From: an uncultured Collinsella sp.
GTDB taxonomy: Bacteria; Actinomycetota; Coriobacteriia; Coriobacteriales; Coriobacteriaceae
Direction of reading: 5' to 3'
DNA length: 64,000 bases
Assembly: GCA_900540985.1 (NCBI GenBank)
Contig: UQIC01000001.1
Coordinates: 1 to 64,000 of the forward strand
Part shown: in pieces, positions 15,349 to 24,400 of the stretch
Layout of the letters: each line of letters begins with the position of its first letter
Numbering within the stretch: the first letter of the stretch is position 1
Made by a program: the position numbers and the translations under genes
Notes under the pieces: generated by a model
Databases searched by the model: none
Told to the model about the DNA's origin: nothing
Seen by the model: only the letters and a program-made list of their open reading frames with translations

Positions 15349-18231
15349 ATGACGCTACTGTATTTCCTTACCCTGTTTCCGCTGGTACCGGCGCTGGGCA
15401 TGCTGTTCGCGCGCGGCGACCGCGCCCGCGATGCGGTGGGGCTCATAGGTTCCGGCATTATTATGGCGGTGACAGTTGTAGTCGCCGTCATGTTTTTTGG
15501 CGCGGGTCCGCAGAGCTTTGAGGTTGCCCCCGGCGCCTTGCATGTGCTCTCGATCATCAGCTCCGCCATCGATGTCATCCTGTGCGCCGTCATCCTGTAC
15601 AACGCGTACAAATATAGGAACGCGCTCACCACGGTGCTCGGCATAGTCCAGCTGGTGGGCTCGCTCGCCTTTGCAGCCATGACGCTGCCCGCGGCTGAGG
15701 CGGTCACGAGCACCCCGCTCTACCTGGACTACATGAGTGTGATCATGGTCCTCGCCGTCGGCATTGTCGGTAGCCTTATCTGCGTGTATGCCCTGGGCTA
15801 CATGAAGGACTTCCAGGCCCATGACGAGCACGAGGCCGCGTTGCGCGGGCAGACCGCGCCCGACCGTCGCCCGCAGTTCCTGGCGCTTATGTTCCTGTTC
15901 CTCTCGGCCATGTTCGTCATCGTGACGAGCGACAACCTTGAGTGGCTGTTCTGCGGCTGGGAAATCACCACCGTGTGCTCGTTCCTTATGATTGGCTACA
16001 CGCGCACGCCCGAGGCCATTAAAAACGCCTTCACCCAGATCATCCTCAACATGCTGGGTGGCATCGCGTTTTTGGTTGGCCTTATGTTCCTGCACGTCAA
16101 CGGCATGCCGTTGACCATCTCGGGCATGATCGAGCTTTCCGGCGCCGGAACCGCGCAATCCGCGCTGCTGGTGATGCCGGTCGTTCTGCTGTCGCTCGCC
16201 GCACTCACCAAGGCCGCACAGATGCCGTTCCACACTTGGCTGTTGGGTGCCATGGTTGCCCCCACGCCCACGAGCGCCCTGCTGCACTCGTCCACCATGG
16301 TCAAGGCCGGCGTGTTCCTGATGGTCAAGCTGAGCCCGCTCTATGCCATCTATCCCGTGACTGGCTTTATGGTCACGAGTGTGGGTGCCATCACGTTTTT
16401 GCTCGCTGCCCTCATGGCCATCTCGCAGAGCAACGCCAAGCGCGTCCTCGCGTACTCCACCATTTCCAACTTGGGCCTCATCAGTGCTTGTTTGGGCGTC
16501 GGCGCGCCCGAGGCCGTATGGGCCGCCATCTTCCTGATTCTGTTCCACACAGTGGCCAAGTCGCTGCTGTTCCTGTGCGTGGGCACGGCCGAGCATCATA
16601 TCGGCAGTCGCGATATCGAGGACATGGACGGTATGTTCAGCCGCATGCCGCACCTGACGCGCCTGATGATGCTGGGCATCATGGGCATGTTTGTGGCGCC
16701 GTTTGGCATGCTCGTGTCCAAATGGGGCGCCCTGGTGGCGTTCGCACAGACCGGCAACGTGCTCATGATCATGGTGCTTGCCTTTGGCTCGGCCGCGACA
16801 TTCTACTTCTGGGGCAAGTGGCTCGCCAAGCTTTCGGGCGTCGACCCCACGGCTCAAAACGTTGAGGTCAATGTCCATAAGACCGAATGGATGGCGCTTA
16901 ACACCATCGCCGCGCTGCTGATTCTGTGCTGTGTGGCGTTCCCGGTTATCTCGAGCGGTTTGGTGTCGCCTTACTTGGCCATGGTGTTTGGCCGCGTGCC
17001 GTACGTTATTGGCAAGGACGCCATGTATCTGATGGTGGTTATCGTGGCGTTTATTGCCGTGGTGCTGCTGACTTCATTCCGCGTGAGCAACAAACCGCAC
17101 GTAAACGTATATCTTTCGGGTGTGGGAACCGACAATTACCGCCATTTCCGTGGCTCGATGGGACACGAGGTGAAGGCCGAAAAGCGCAATTGGTACTCGG
17201 AGGACGCCCTTGGCGAGAAGCGTATTGGCCCCGCGGGTAGCGTCGTGTGCTGCAGCATTATCTTGTTTGCGCTGCTGTGCTGCGCGTGGATTGGGCCCGA
17301 GCGGCTTGCCATGAGCGCGCCCTCGGTGTTGCGCGGCAAGTATTTTGAAGGCTCGGGCGTCGTGGGCATCTTTATAGGCACCGTGGTGTTTGCCCTGCTG
17401 GCGCCGCTTGTGGGCGGCCTGATCGACGGCGTTGACCGCAAGCTTTCGGCCCGCATGCAGGGCCGCGTGGGTCCTCGCCTGCTGCAACCGTTCTACGACG
17501 TTGCCAAGCTGCTGCGCAAGGCTCCCGCCAGCGTAAACACCATGGACGATACCTACATGGCGTGTGCGCTCATCTTTACCGTCGTGGGCGGCGGCATCTT
17601 TGTGTCGGGCTCCAACACGCTGCTGTGCGCCTTTATGGTGACGCTCGCCGCGATCTTTGTGGTGCTGGCATCCGCCTCGACGCAAAGCCCGTTTGCGCAG
17701 GTCGGCGCCGACCGCGAGTTGCTGCAGGTTATGAGTTACGAGCCCGCCGTTCTGCTGATGAGCGTGGGCCTGTACCTTGCCACCGACAGCTTCGATTCCA
17801 TTGCCGTGACGGGGCAGTCGGCCCCCATCATCGTGTACAGCGCGCCCATTTTCCTCGCGCTGCTCGCGGTGCTTACCATCAAGCTGCGCAAGTCGCCGTT
17901 CGATCTTTCGTACTCGCATCACGCGCATCAGGAGATTGTCCAGGGCGTCGCCACCGAGATGAGCGGCGGCACGCTGGCCAAGATGACCCTTATGCACTGG
18001 TGCGAGACCGTGCTGTTTTTGATGTGGGTGGGCATGTTCTTTGTTTGGGACAACCCGGTGAGCTGGGTGGTCGCCCTGGTCGTGATGGTCGCGACGTATT
18101 TTGTCGAGGTACTGATCGATAACACCTTCGCACGCAGCACCTGGCGCAGCTGCTTTAAGCTCGGATGGGGCGTGGCGCTGGTGTTTGGCCTGCTCAACCT
18201 TATGCCCATCCTCGTCGACGTGTTTATTTAG
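15349..18231 (+). CDS. echAB: Fused Ech hydrogenase membrane subunits EchA-EchB
   Basis: One uninterrupted 960-residue membrane protein. Residues 1 to about 620 resemble the NuoL/MrpA-like antiporter subunit (EchA/HyfB), with many helices and KAAQMPFHTWLLGAMVAPTPTSALLHSSTMVKAGVFL, the conserved Lys/His proton-path region. From about 640 the chain becomes a NuoH-type subunit (EchB/HycD), with DRKLSARMQGRVGPRLLQPFYDVAKLL and SPFAQVGADRELLQVMSYEP. In known Ech enzymes these are separate genes. Together they anchor the hydrogenase and move ions across the membrane. The start has GGGGGA eight bases before ATG. It is the first gene of a five-gene operon (echAB, C, D, E, F). Confidence 0.92.
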   Translation: MTLLYFLTLFPLVPALGMLFARGDRARDAVGLIGSGIIMAVTVVVAVMFFGAGPQSFEVAPGALHVLSIISSAIDVILCAVILYNAYKYRNALTTVLGIVQLVGSLAFAAMTLPAAEAVTSTPLYLDYMSVIMVLAVGIVGSLICVYALGYMKDFQAHDEHEAALRGQTAPDRRPQFLALMFLFLSAMFVIVTSDNLEWLFCGWEITTVCSFLMIGYTRTPEAIKNAFTQIILNMLGGIAFLVGLMFLHVNGMPLTISGMIELSGAGTAQSALLVMPVVLLSLAALTKAAQMPFHTWLLGAMVAPTPTSALLHSSTMVKAGVFLMVKLSPLYAIYPVTGFMVTSVGAITFLLAALMAISQSNAKRVLAYSTISNLGLISACLGVGAPEAVWAAIFLILFHTVAKSLLFLCVGTAEHHIGSRDIEDMDGMFSRMPHLTRLMMLGIMGMFVAPFGMLVSKWGALVAFAQTGNVLMIMVLAFGSAATFYFWGKWLAKLSGVDPTAQNVEVNVHKTEWMALNTIAALLILCCVAFPVISSGLVSPYLAMVFGRVPYVIGKDAMYLMVVIVAFIAVVLLTSFRVSNKPHVNVYLSGVGTDNYRHFRGSMGHEVKAEKRNWYSEDALGEKRIGPAGSVVCCSIILFALLCCAWIGPERLAMSAPSVLRGKYFEGSGVVGIFIGTVVFALLAPLVGGLIDGVDRKLSARMQGRVGPRLLQPFYDVAKLLRKAPASVNTMDDTYMACALIFTVVGGGIFVSGSNTLLCAFMVTLAAIFVVLASASTQSPFAQVGADRELLQVMSYEPAVLLMSVGLYLATDSFDSIAVTGQSAPIIVYSAPIFLALLAVLTIKLRKSPFDLSYSHHAHQEIVQGVATEMSGGTLAKMTLMHWCETVLFLMWVGMFFVWDNPVSWVVALVVMVATYFVEVLIDNTFARSTWRSCFKLGWGVALVFGLLNLMPILVDVFI

Positions 18232-18243
18232 GAGGCGGCATCC

Positions 18244-18846
18244 ATGGATCATAAAATGTCGCGCTCGCCGTGGGTTATTCATTACGACGGCTCGAGCTGC
18301 AACGGATGCGATATCGAGGTGCTGGCCTCGCTCACGCCGCTGTTCGATGCGGAGCGCTTTGGCGTGGTCAACACCGGCAACCCCAAGCATGCGGATATCT
18401 TTTTGGTGACGGGGTCGGTCAATGCCCAGAACCTGCCTGTCGTGCGCCAGATCTACAACCAGATGCTCGAGCCCAAGTGCGTGGTGGCGTGCGGCATCTG
18501 CGCGTGTTCGGGTGGCGTGTTCCGCGACGCCTACAACGTGATCGGTGGCGTGGACCGCGCGATTCCCGTGGACGTGTACGCGCCCGGGTGCGCCATTCGC
18601 CCCGAGACCGTGATCGATGCCATTGTGGAGGCGTGCGGCATCCTGGATCAGAAGGAGGCCGTGATGCGCGCCGGCGGTGACCCGCTTACCGTGGGCGGTG
18701 CCGCTACCTGGGACGGCGGCGTTGAGCTGGGCGAGGACGGGTTTGTGGCTGCGGGGGCCGGCGACGCCCCTGCCGGGACGCCCGCCGCACCCGCCGCTGG
18801 CGACGCACCCGCTGGGACGCCAGCCGCTGCAAAGGAGGCCGAGTAA
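18244..18846 (+). CDS. echC: Ech hydrogenase small subunit (NuoB-like)
   Basis: This subunit carries the proximal [4Fe-4S] cluster that passes electrons to the NiFe site. The cluster ligands are visible: SSCNGCD (about 19-23), ACGICACSGG and APGCAIRPE. The conserved fold ends around residue 150. The last ~50 residues are an Ala/Pro/Gly tail containing two copies of GDAPAGTPAA, not part of the family. A strong GGAGG precedes the ATG, 12 bases after echAB. The stop codon overlaps the echD start (TAATG). Confidence 0.93.
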   Translation: MDHKMSRSPWVIHYDGSSCNGCDIEVLASLTPLFDAERFGVVNTGNPKHADIFLVTGSVNAQNLPVVRQIYNQMLEPKCVVACGICACSGGVFRDAYNVIGGVDRAIPVDVYAPGCAIRPETVIDAIVEACGILDQKEAVMRAGGDPLTVGGAATWDGGVELGEDGFVAAGAGDAPAGTPAAPAAGDAPAGTPAAAKEAE

Positions 18847-19565
18847 TGCAAAAGGCTATCTACACTACCGTCGGGATCGATGAGCTGTTGCCGCATGTGC
18901 AGGCGCTCAAAGGTACCGGCGCGCGCTTTGTGCAGATGCATGCCGAGCGCTGTGTGGACGACGGATCGTATCGCCTGGTCTATACGTTTATCGACGTTCG
19001 TGCTGCTCAGGAGCATATTGCGCAGGACGGCAGCTATGCGATCGAGAACCTGGTGGTTGAGGGCATCGACCAGTATCAGGAGATTCCGTCCATCAGCTCG
19101 TACTATCCGGCGGTATTTCCGTTTGAAAACGAAGCGCACGACCTATTCGGTCTTGCCATCACCGATATGCAGATTGACTTTAAGGGCTTTTTCTACCAGG
19201 TCTCGACTGCCGAACCCATGAGCGTTATCACGCCCGAGGTGAAGGCCGCGCGCGAGAAAGCCATGAAGGTGCGTGCCGCTGCCGAGGCCAAGGCGCGCAA
19301 GGCCGCGGCCGAGAAGGCTGCTACTGCCATGGCCGCTGCGGGGGAGGGCACTGCGGGCGTTGGCGATGCTGCGGGCGCTGCCGTCGCTCAGCCCGCTGCG
19401 GCTGCCGGCTCCGATGCTCAGCACGATGAAACTGCTGCGAAGGCCGCGCTCAAGGCTGCCGAGATGGAGGCAAAGCTCGTCGCCATGGATCCCGAGAAAG
19501 CGGCCAAGGTCCGCGCGGCGCTTGCCGCCAAGGCCGCCCGCGACAAGCAGAAAAAGGAGGCGTAA
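18846..19565 (+). CDS. echD: Ech hydrogenase NuoC-like subunit with long Ala/Lys tail
   Basis: The first ~125 residues match the 30-kDa NuoC-type subunit. The diagnostic segment SISSYYPAVFPFENEAHDLFGLAI corresponds to the conserved xxPxAxxxEREIxDLFG motif. The remaining ~110 residues are an Ala/Lys/Glu-rich probable helical tail ending in KKEA, an extension that the family does not need. It overlaps echC by one base at its start and is followed by echE after five bases. The tail may mediate contacts within the complex, but no function is visible. Confidence 0.9.
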   Translation: MQKAIYTTVGIDELLPHVQALKGTGARFVQMHAERCVDDGSYRLVYTFIDVRAAQEHIAQDGSYAIENLVVEGIDQYQEIPSISSYYPAVFPFENEAHDLFGLAITDMQIDFKGFFYQVSTAEPMSVITPEVKAAREKAMKVRAAAEAKARKAAAEKAATAMAAAGEGTAGVGDAAGAAVAQPAAAAGSDAQHDETAAKAALKAAEMEAKLVAMDPEKAAKVRAALAAKAARDKQKKEA

Positions 19566-19570
19566 GGTCC

Positions 19571-20659
19571 ATGGCACATCGCTCCGTTATTCCGTTTGGC
19601 CCGCAGCACCCGGTGCTGCCCGAGCCGCTTCATCTGGATCTGGTGATCGAGGACGACCGCGTCATCGAGGCAATTCCGCAGATCGGCTTTGTGCACCGCG
19701 GACTCGAGAAGCTCACCGAAAAGCGTGATATGCACCAGTTTGGCTACATCGCCGAGCGCATCTGCGGCATTTGCGCCGTGGGCCACAGCTGCGGCTATGC
19801 CAGCGCCTGCGAGCGCATGCTCGACATCGAGGTGCCCGGCCGCGTGCAGTATATCCGCACCATTTTGCACGAGCTTTCGCGCATTCACTCGCACCTGCTG
19901 TGGCTGGGCCTGCTTGCCGACGCCTTTGGTTTCGAGGCGTTGTTCTATCGTTCGTGGACCCTGCGCGAGCAGATTCTCAAGATCTTCGAGAGCACTTGCG
20001 GCGGTCGCGTGATCCTTTCGATTAACGAGATCGGCGGCCTTAAGCACGACATTGAGGACTCCGAGCTGGCCGGCATTGTCCAGATGCTTGACGCCATGCG
20101 CCCCGACTACGAGGCCCTGGTGCATACGTTTTTGGACGACGACAGCTGCGGCGAGCGCTTGCATGGCGTGGGCGTGATCAGCAAGAAGGATGCGCTGGAG
20201 CTTTCGATGGTCGGCCCGTTCGGTCGCGCCTCGGGCGTGGACTACGACGTGCGCATGTTTGGCGACGGTGCCTATGCGGACCTGGTTGCGTTTGAGCCCA
20301 TCGTTGCCACCGATGGAGACTGCTATGCTCGCTGCCAGGTGCGTTGTGCCGAGGTCACGCAGGCCATGGACATCATCAAGGAGCTTGTGGGCAAGATTCC
20401 GCACGACGGTATCGGCGGGCGCACCAAGCTTACGCCGGCCGACGGCGCACGCGGCGAGGTTGTGATTGAGCAGCCGCGCGGCGAGGCGTATTACTATGTG
20501 CGCGGTAACGGCACCAAGAACCTGGACCGCTTCCGCGTGCGCACGCCGACGTCGCAGAACCTGGCGGGTCTGACGCATGCACTGCAGGGCGTGCTCCTTG
20601 CCAACGTGCCCATGATTATCCTGACCATCGACCCCTGCATTAGCTGCACGGAAAGGTAG
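19571..20659 (+). CDS. echE: Ech hydrogenase large subunit, NiFe site
   Basis: The catalytic subunit, 362 residues. Both nickel-binding motifs are complete: RICGICAVGHS (about 59-69) and the C-terminal DPCISCTER. All four cysteines present means a true hydrogenase and not a NuoD-type subunit. The chain ends right after the second motif, so no C-terminal peptide needs removal by a maturation endopeptidase, as in Ech enzymes. FGPQHPVLPEPLHLDL near the start is the family N-terminal motif. Hyp maturation genes are not in the window. Confidence 0.95.
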   Translation: MAHRSVIPFGPQHPVLPEPLHLDLVIEDDRVIEAIPQIGFVHRGLEKLTEKRDMHQFGYIAERICGICAVGHSCGYASACERMLDIEVPGRVQYIRTILHELSRIHSHLLWLGLLADAFGFEALFYRSWTLREQILKIFESTCGGRVILSINEIGGLKHDIEDSELAGIVQMLDAMRPDYEALVHTFLDDDSCGERLHGVGVISKKDALELSMVGPFGRASGVDYDVRMFGDGAYADLVAFEPIVATDGDCYARCQVRCAEVTQAMDIIKELVGKIPHDGIGGRTKLTPADGARGEVVIEQPRGEAYYYVRGNGTKNLDRFRVRTPTSQNLAGLTHALQGVLLANVPMIILTIDPCISCTER

Positions 20660-20666
20660 GCGCGGC

Positions 20667-21008
20667 ATGAGTTTGCTGACATTTGCCAAGACGGCCTTGG
20701 GTTCTATGGTCAAGCAGCCGGTAACGGTGTGCTATCCGCAGGAGAAGCTCGCGGCGCCCGAGCGCCTGCGCGGGCACATCGTTAACGACATGGACGTGTG
20801 CATTTGCTGCGGCATGTGCGCGCGTCGCTGCCCGGCGGGCGCGCTCGCGGTCGATCGAAAGGGCGGAACGTGGTCGATCGATCCGTATGCCTGCGTGGTG
20901 TGCGGCGAGTGCATCGAAAGCTGCCCCAAACACTGCCTGAGCATGGACACCGCCCGTACTCCAGTTGCGGCGGACAAGACCCCCACGGTAGAAACCAAGC
21001 CGGAGTAG
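20667..21008 (+). CDS. echF: Ech hydrogenase polyferredoxin subunit
   Basis: A 113-residue subunit with two [4Fe-4S] motifs, CICCGMCARRCP (about 44-55) and CVVCGECIESCP (about 77-88). It would accept electrons from reduced ferredoxin and pass them to EchC. The tail is short and Thr/Lys/Pro-rich. It is the last gene of the ech operon, seven bases after echE, followed by a strong hairpin. Confidence 0.94.
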   Translation: MSLLTFAKTALGSMVKQPVTVCYPQEKLAAPERLRGHIVNDMDVCICCGMCARRCPAGALAVDRKGGTWSIDPYACVVCGECIESCPKHCLSMDTARTPVAADKTPTVETKPE

Positions 21009-21029
21009 CGCCGGAATAGAGCTGGGATA

Positions 21030-21063
21030 GGGGCCGGTGGGGCAAAAATGCCCCACCGGCCCC
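21030..21063 (+). terminator. Hairpin ending the ech operon
   Basis: A 15-base perfect stem, GGGGCCGGTGGGGCA (21030-21044) with its complement (21049-21063), around a four-A loop, 21 bases after the echF stop codon. No strong T-run follows. Confidence 0.75.
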
Positions 21064-21090
21064 GCGCTTAAACGCGCGGTTGTGCCGTCG

Positions 21091-21251
21091 CGAACAAAAC
21101 TATGTCGGTTTACGGGGCTGGATAGCGAACCTCCGACCATACCGAAAATCGCAAAAACAAAACCGCAGGTAGATTGCTTGCTGTTTTTCAAAAATAGGGG
21201 GTATGGATGAGGACTCCGACTTTAGCCCCGTAATCCGGCATAGTTTTGAAA
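21091..21251. repeat. Large palindromic element, copy A
   Basis: This is an imperfect palindrome of about 160 bases. The outer arms 21092-21118 and 21224-21250 pair almost fully (CAAAACTATGTCGG.. / ..CCGGCATAGTTTTG), and inner blocks (CCATACC / GGTATGG) pair in register. It matches copy B at 29191-29351 without a gap at an offset of exactly 8,100 bases. There is no open frame with a start signal. It lies between the ech operon and the giant surface-protein gene. Confidence 0.85.
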
Positions 21252-21284
21252 TAGCACCATATCGGTGACAGCCCTTGAGCCCCC

Positions 21285-21312
21285 GGGGACGGAGGAAAAC
21301 GGATCATTTTGG
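21285..21312 (+). repeat. 28-base shared module, copy A
   Basis: A 28-base sequence beginning GGGGACGGAGGAAAACGGAT and ending CATTTTGG recurs at 29125-29152 with one difference. Here it follows the palindrome; at the other locus it precedes it. Confidence 0.75.
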
Positions 21313-21355
21313 CCCGATGGCTCTGAGTCGCACCTATTTTCCTGCGAAAACGCCG

Positions 21356-21435
21356 TGTCTCAACTTTGGTGAGACATTTGTCTCACGTTCAAAATCGAAT
21401 CTGGAACATGTGTCACCTGCTCAAATTGTGTCTCA
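21356..21435 (+). promoter_or_regulatory. TGTCTCA operator cluster upstream of the surface-protein gene
   Basis: TGTCTCA occurs at 21356-21362, 21379-21385 and 21429-21435, with an inverted copy at 21370-21376. The middle pair forms a perfect 8-2-8 palindrome, GTGAGACATTTGTCTCAC (21369-21386). The cluster lies 50-130 bases before the start of the giant gene, where a regulator binding site would be expected. Confidence 0.6.
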
Positions 21436-21487
21436 TTCCGTAACTTTAGGCTGATGCTAGGTCTGAGCCTGCGAGAAGGGAGACGCG

Positions 21488-24400
21488 ATGGGTAAGTACA
21501 CGAGGGGTCTCTTGGCGGTGATACTGGCCGTAGTGCTGGTATTGCCGGCTGCAGCATTTGCCATGCTGCCCGAGGCCAACGCCAGGTCCAGCACAGGAAT
21601 GGACGGACCGGAAGCGACAAAGATAGTCGACCACGACACCAGCAACCATTGGAAGTTCTGGGCGGGCGGCGGCTATGACGGCAGCAAGGTCACGACGCAA
21701 AACGTCGGCCGAATTTGGACGGATAAGACGGTCCAAGCAATCGATGACGGTAAATCGGACTTTTTGACTACGCTTTCGGCGATGTCTTCGACATCCGATA
21801 CGACGTCGCTGGTTTCCAAGCCGCTCGACATCGTGATGGTGCTCGATGCCTCTGGCTCAATGGATGATCCTATGGGTGGTAAAGGGTCCCCTAAGCGTAT
21901 CGTTGCGCTCAAGAATGCTGCCAACCACTTTATCGACACCATTGCCGAGCAAAACAAGAACGTTAAGGACGCGAGCAAGCAGCACCAGGTTGCCATCGTA
22001 AAGTTTGCGGGCAAGAAGAGCGATAAGGTTGGTAATGATACCTATCGCGACGACGGCAACACCTACAATTACTCCCAGACCATGTTGGGCCTCACGGTCT
22101 GCAAGGATGGGGGCGCAAAGAGCCTCAAGAACACGGTTAATTTAATCGAGCCCGCTGGCTCTACTCGTGCCGACTATGGCATGGACCTGGCCAAGGGCAT
22201 CGCTGGTCGTGAAGACGCCCAGAAGATCGTTGTGTTCTTCACCGATGGCTCTCCTACGAGTTCTAATGGTTTTGAGGCCGAGGTTGCTAAGGATGCCATC
22301 AATATCGCCAAGACCATAAAGAGTGGCGGGGCGACCATTTATACCATCGGTATCTTCAACGGTGCGAAGCCGGGCGACGATCCAACAAGCAGCCGCACGA
22401 GCAACGAGAATAAATTCATGCATGCCGTGTCGAGTAACTATCCGGATGCCACATCGTCCGTAAGCCATGGCTATTTTGGAACTGAGGAGTGGAATGTCAA
22501 TTTCGGCAACCCCGTTGCCGGTGCTAGCTACTACAAGTCGGCGACCAACGCCGCCGAGCTTGATCAGGTCTTTAAGGACATCTCGAGTGCCATTACGTCG
22601 GGCAAGGGTTTCCCGACCAAGGTCGAGGGCAACAATCCCAGCGGTTCCGGCTACATCACATTCGAGGACGAGCTGGGCGTCTTTATGCAGGTCGATAGCT
22701 TTACCGGTGCCGAGTACAACGGCAAGACCTATGGGGCCGCCACCAAGTCGACCGATGGCAATATCGATACCTATACGTTTGATGGCGAGCTCGCCCATCT
22801 TGTAATTACGGTTGATCGCGCGGACGAGAACAATCCGCAGCGCGGCGACATCGTGACGGTCAAGGTCCCCGCATCGCTCATTCCGCTGCGCCGTTTTACC
22901 GTTGACGAGTCTGCGGGCACGTTTGTGGTTGACTCCACGGATGCCATCTCGCCTATCCGCGTTGCGTATGCATCGAGCGTAAAGGCTATTGCACGCAAAA
23001 ACCTGTTTACTCCCAATAACGTACCGGGACTGCAGGATTACATCAATGAGCACAAGGACGCCGATTCCAATACCGTTAGCTTCTACGCCAACAAGTGGAC
23101 CGGCGACGATGCGGGCGATACGGTCGCAAGCTTTGAGCCTGCTGCTATAAACAGCTACTACTACTTCCAAAAGCTAACGCCCGTCTACACAGACGCGGCT
23201 TGCACCAAGCTCGCAACGGAAAAGCCTTCGGGCTCTAAGACCTATTGGTACAAAGATGAGTTTATGGCGCAGAACTCGTCGGGCGCGCCGTACGATGATT
23301 CCGTTTCGATCCCGGTTAAGGGAAGCGAGCTCGAAAACTTTGAAGGTGCTTTGGTAAAGGATGGCGATCACTGGTCGATTAAGGCTGGCACCACGCGCCT
23401 CGCCTTTATCAACCAGCTTCACACCACCAAGGAGCGTGTGGGCGGAAACCCGACGGACACCGCACGCGACGTGATCAATCCCCAGTGGAACAACACGAAG
23501 GTTGTTTCTGGTGCGACGAAGGTCAATGTCTACCTGGGCAATAACGGCAAGATTAGCTTTACGCTCAATACCACGCCGACAACGTTGACAACTGCCGACT
23601 TTGGCCTGACCAAGGTGCTCGAGGGCCGCGACTGGACGGATGAGGACAAGTTTGAGTTTGGCCTGACGTCCGAGGACAACGCCCCGATGCCCAGGTCCAC
23701 GACTGCGTTTGCAACCAAGGGCCATGCGGACATTAGCTTTGGCGAGATTGCCTATGACAAGCCGGGCACGTATGTCTACAAGGTTAGTGAGAATCATGCC
23801 GGGACCACGGTCGACGGCATCGCCTACAGCAAGAACGTTGCAGAGTTCACCGTGACAGTGAAGCCCAATGAGAAGGGCAAGCTTGAGGCTTCTGCGACGA
23901 AGACCTCGGGCGAGACTGAGTTCAAGAACACCTATGCTGCGGATCATGTTGAGTCCAGTGTTACCGACCAGATCAAGGCGACCAAGTCCCTGACCGGCCG
24001 CGACCTCGAGGCAGACGAGTTCAGCTTTGAGCTGCACGAGGTTAAGGGCGAGGGCTCGGAGCTTATCGAGACTGTAAAGAATGACGCTAACGGCAATGTT
24101 GCGTTCAGCCCCATCGAGTACACCGAGATCGGTCAGCACACCTACACGTTGCGCGAGGTCAAGGGCAACGCTGGTGGCATCACCTACGACGAAAACGTCT
24201 ACACCATCGTGACGATCATCAGCGATAACGGTAAGGGCCAGCTGGTGGCTACGCATAAGCTGAAGGGTGCCGAGGACGTTAAGAGCATCGAGTTCAAGAA
24301 CGCTTACAATCTGACCCCCAAGAGCTTCAGCGTCACCGATAAGATCGCCGCGACCAAGTCCCTGACTGGGCGCGACGTCAAGGCCGGCGAGTTCTCCTTT

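Noticed and set aside
15349..18231. Assembly frameshift creating an artificial echAB fusion
   Set aside because: Both halves are full length and in one frame with a natural linker; there is no Shine-Dalgarno/start arrangement at the junction that would indicate a lost stop codon. Not excluded completely.
21091..21251. Short protein frames within the palindromes (such as 20640-21191 on the minus strand)
   Set aside because: Similar frames appear in repeat copies only because the repeats are similar; no start signals and arms, not codons, are conserved.
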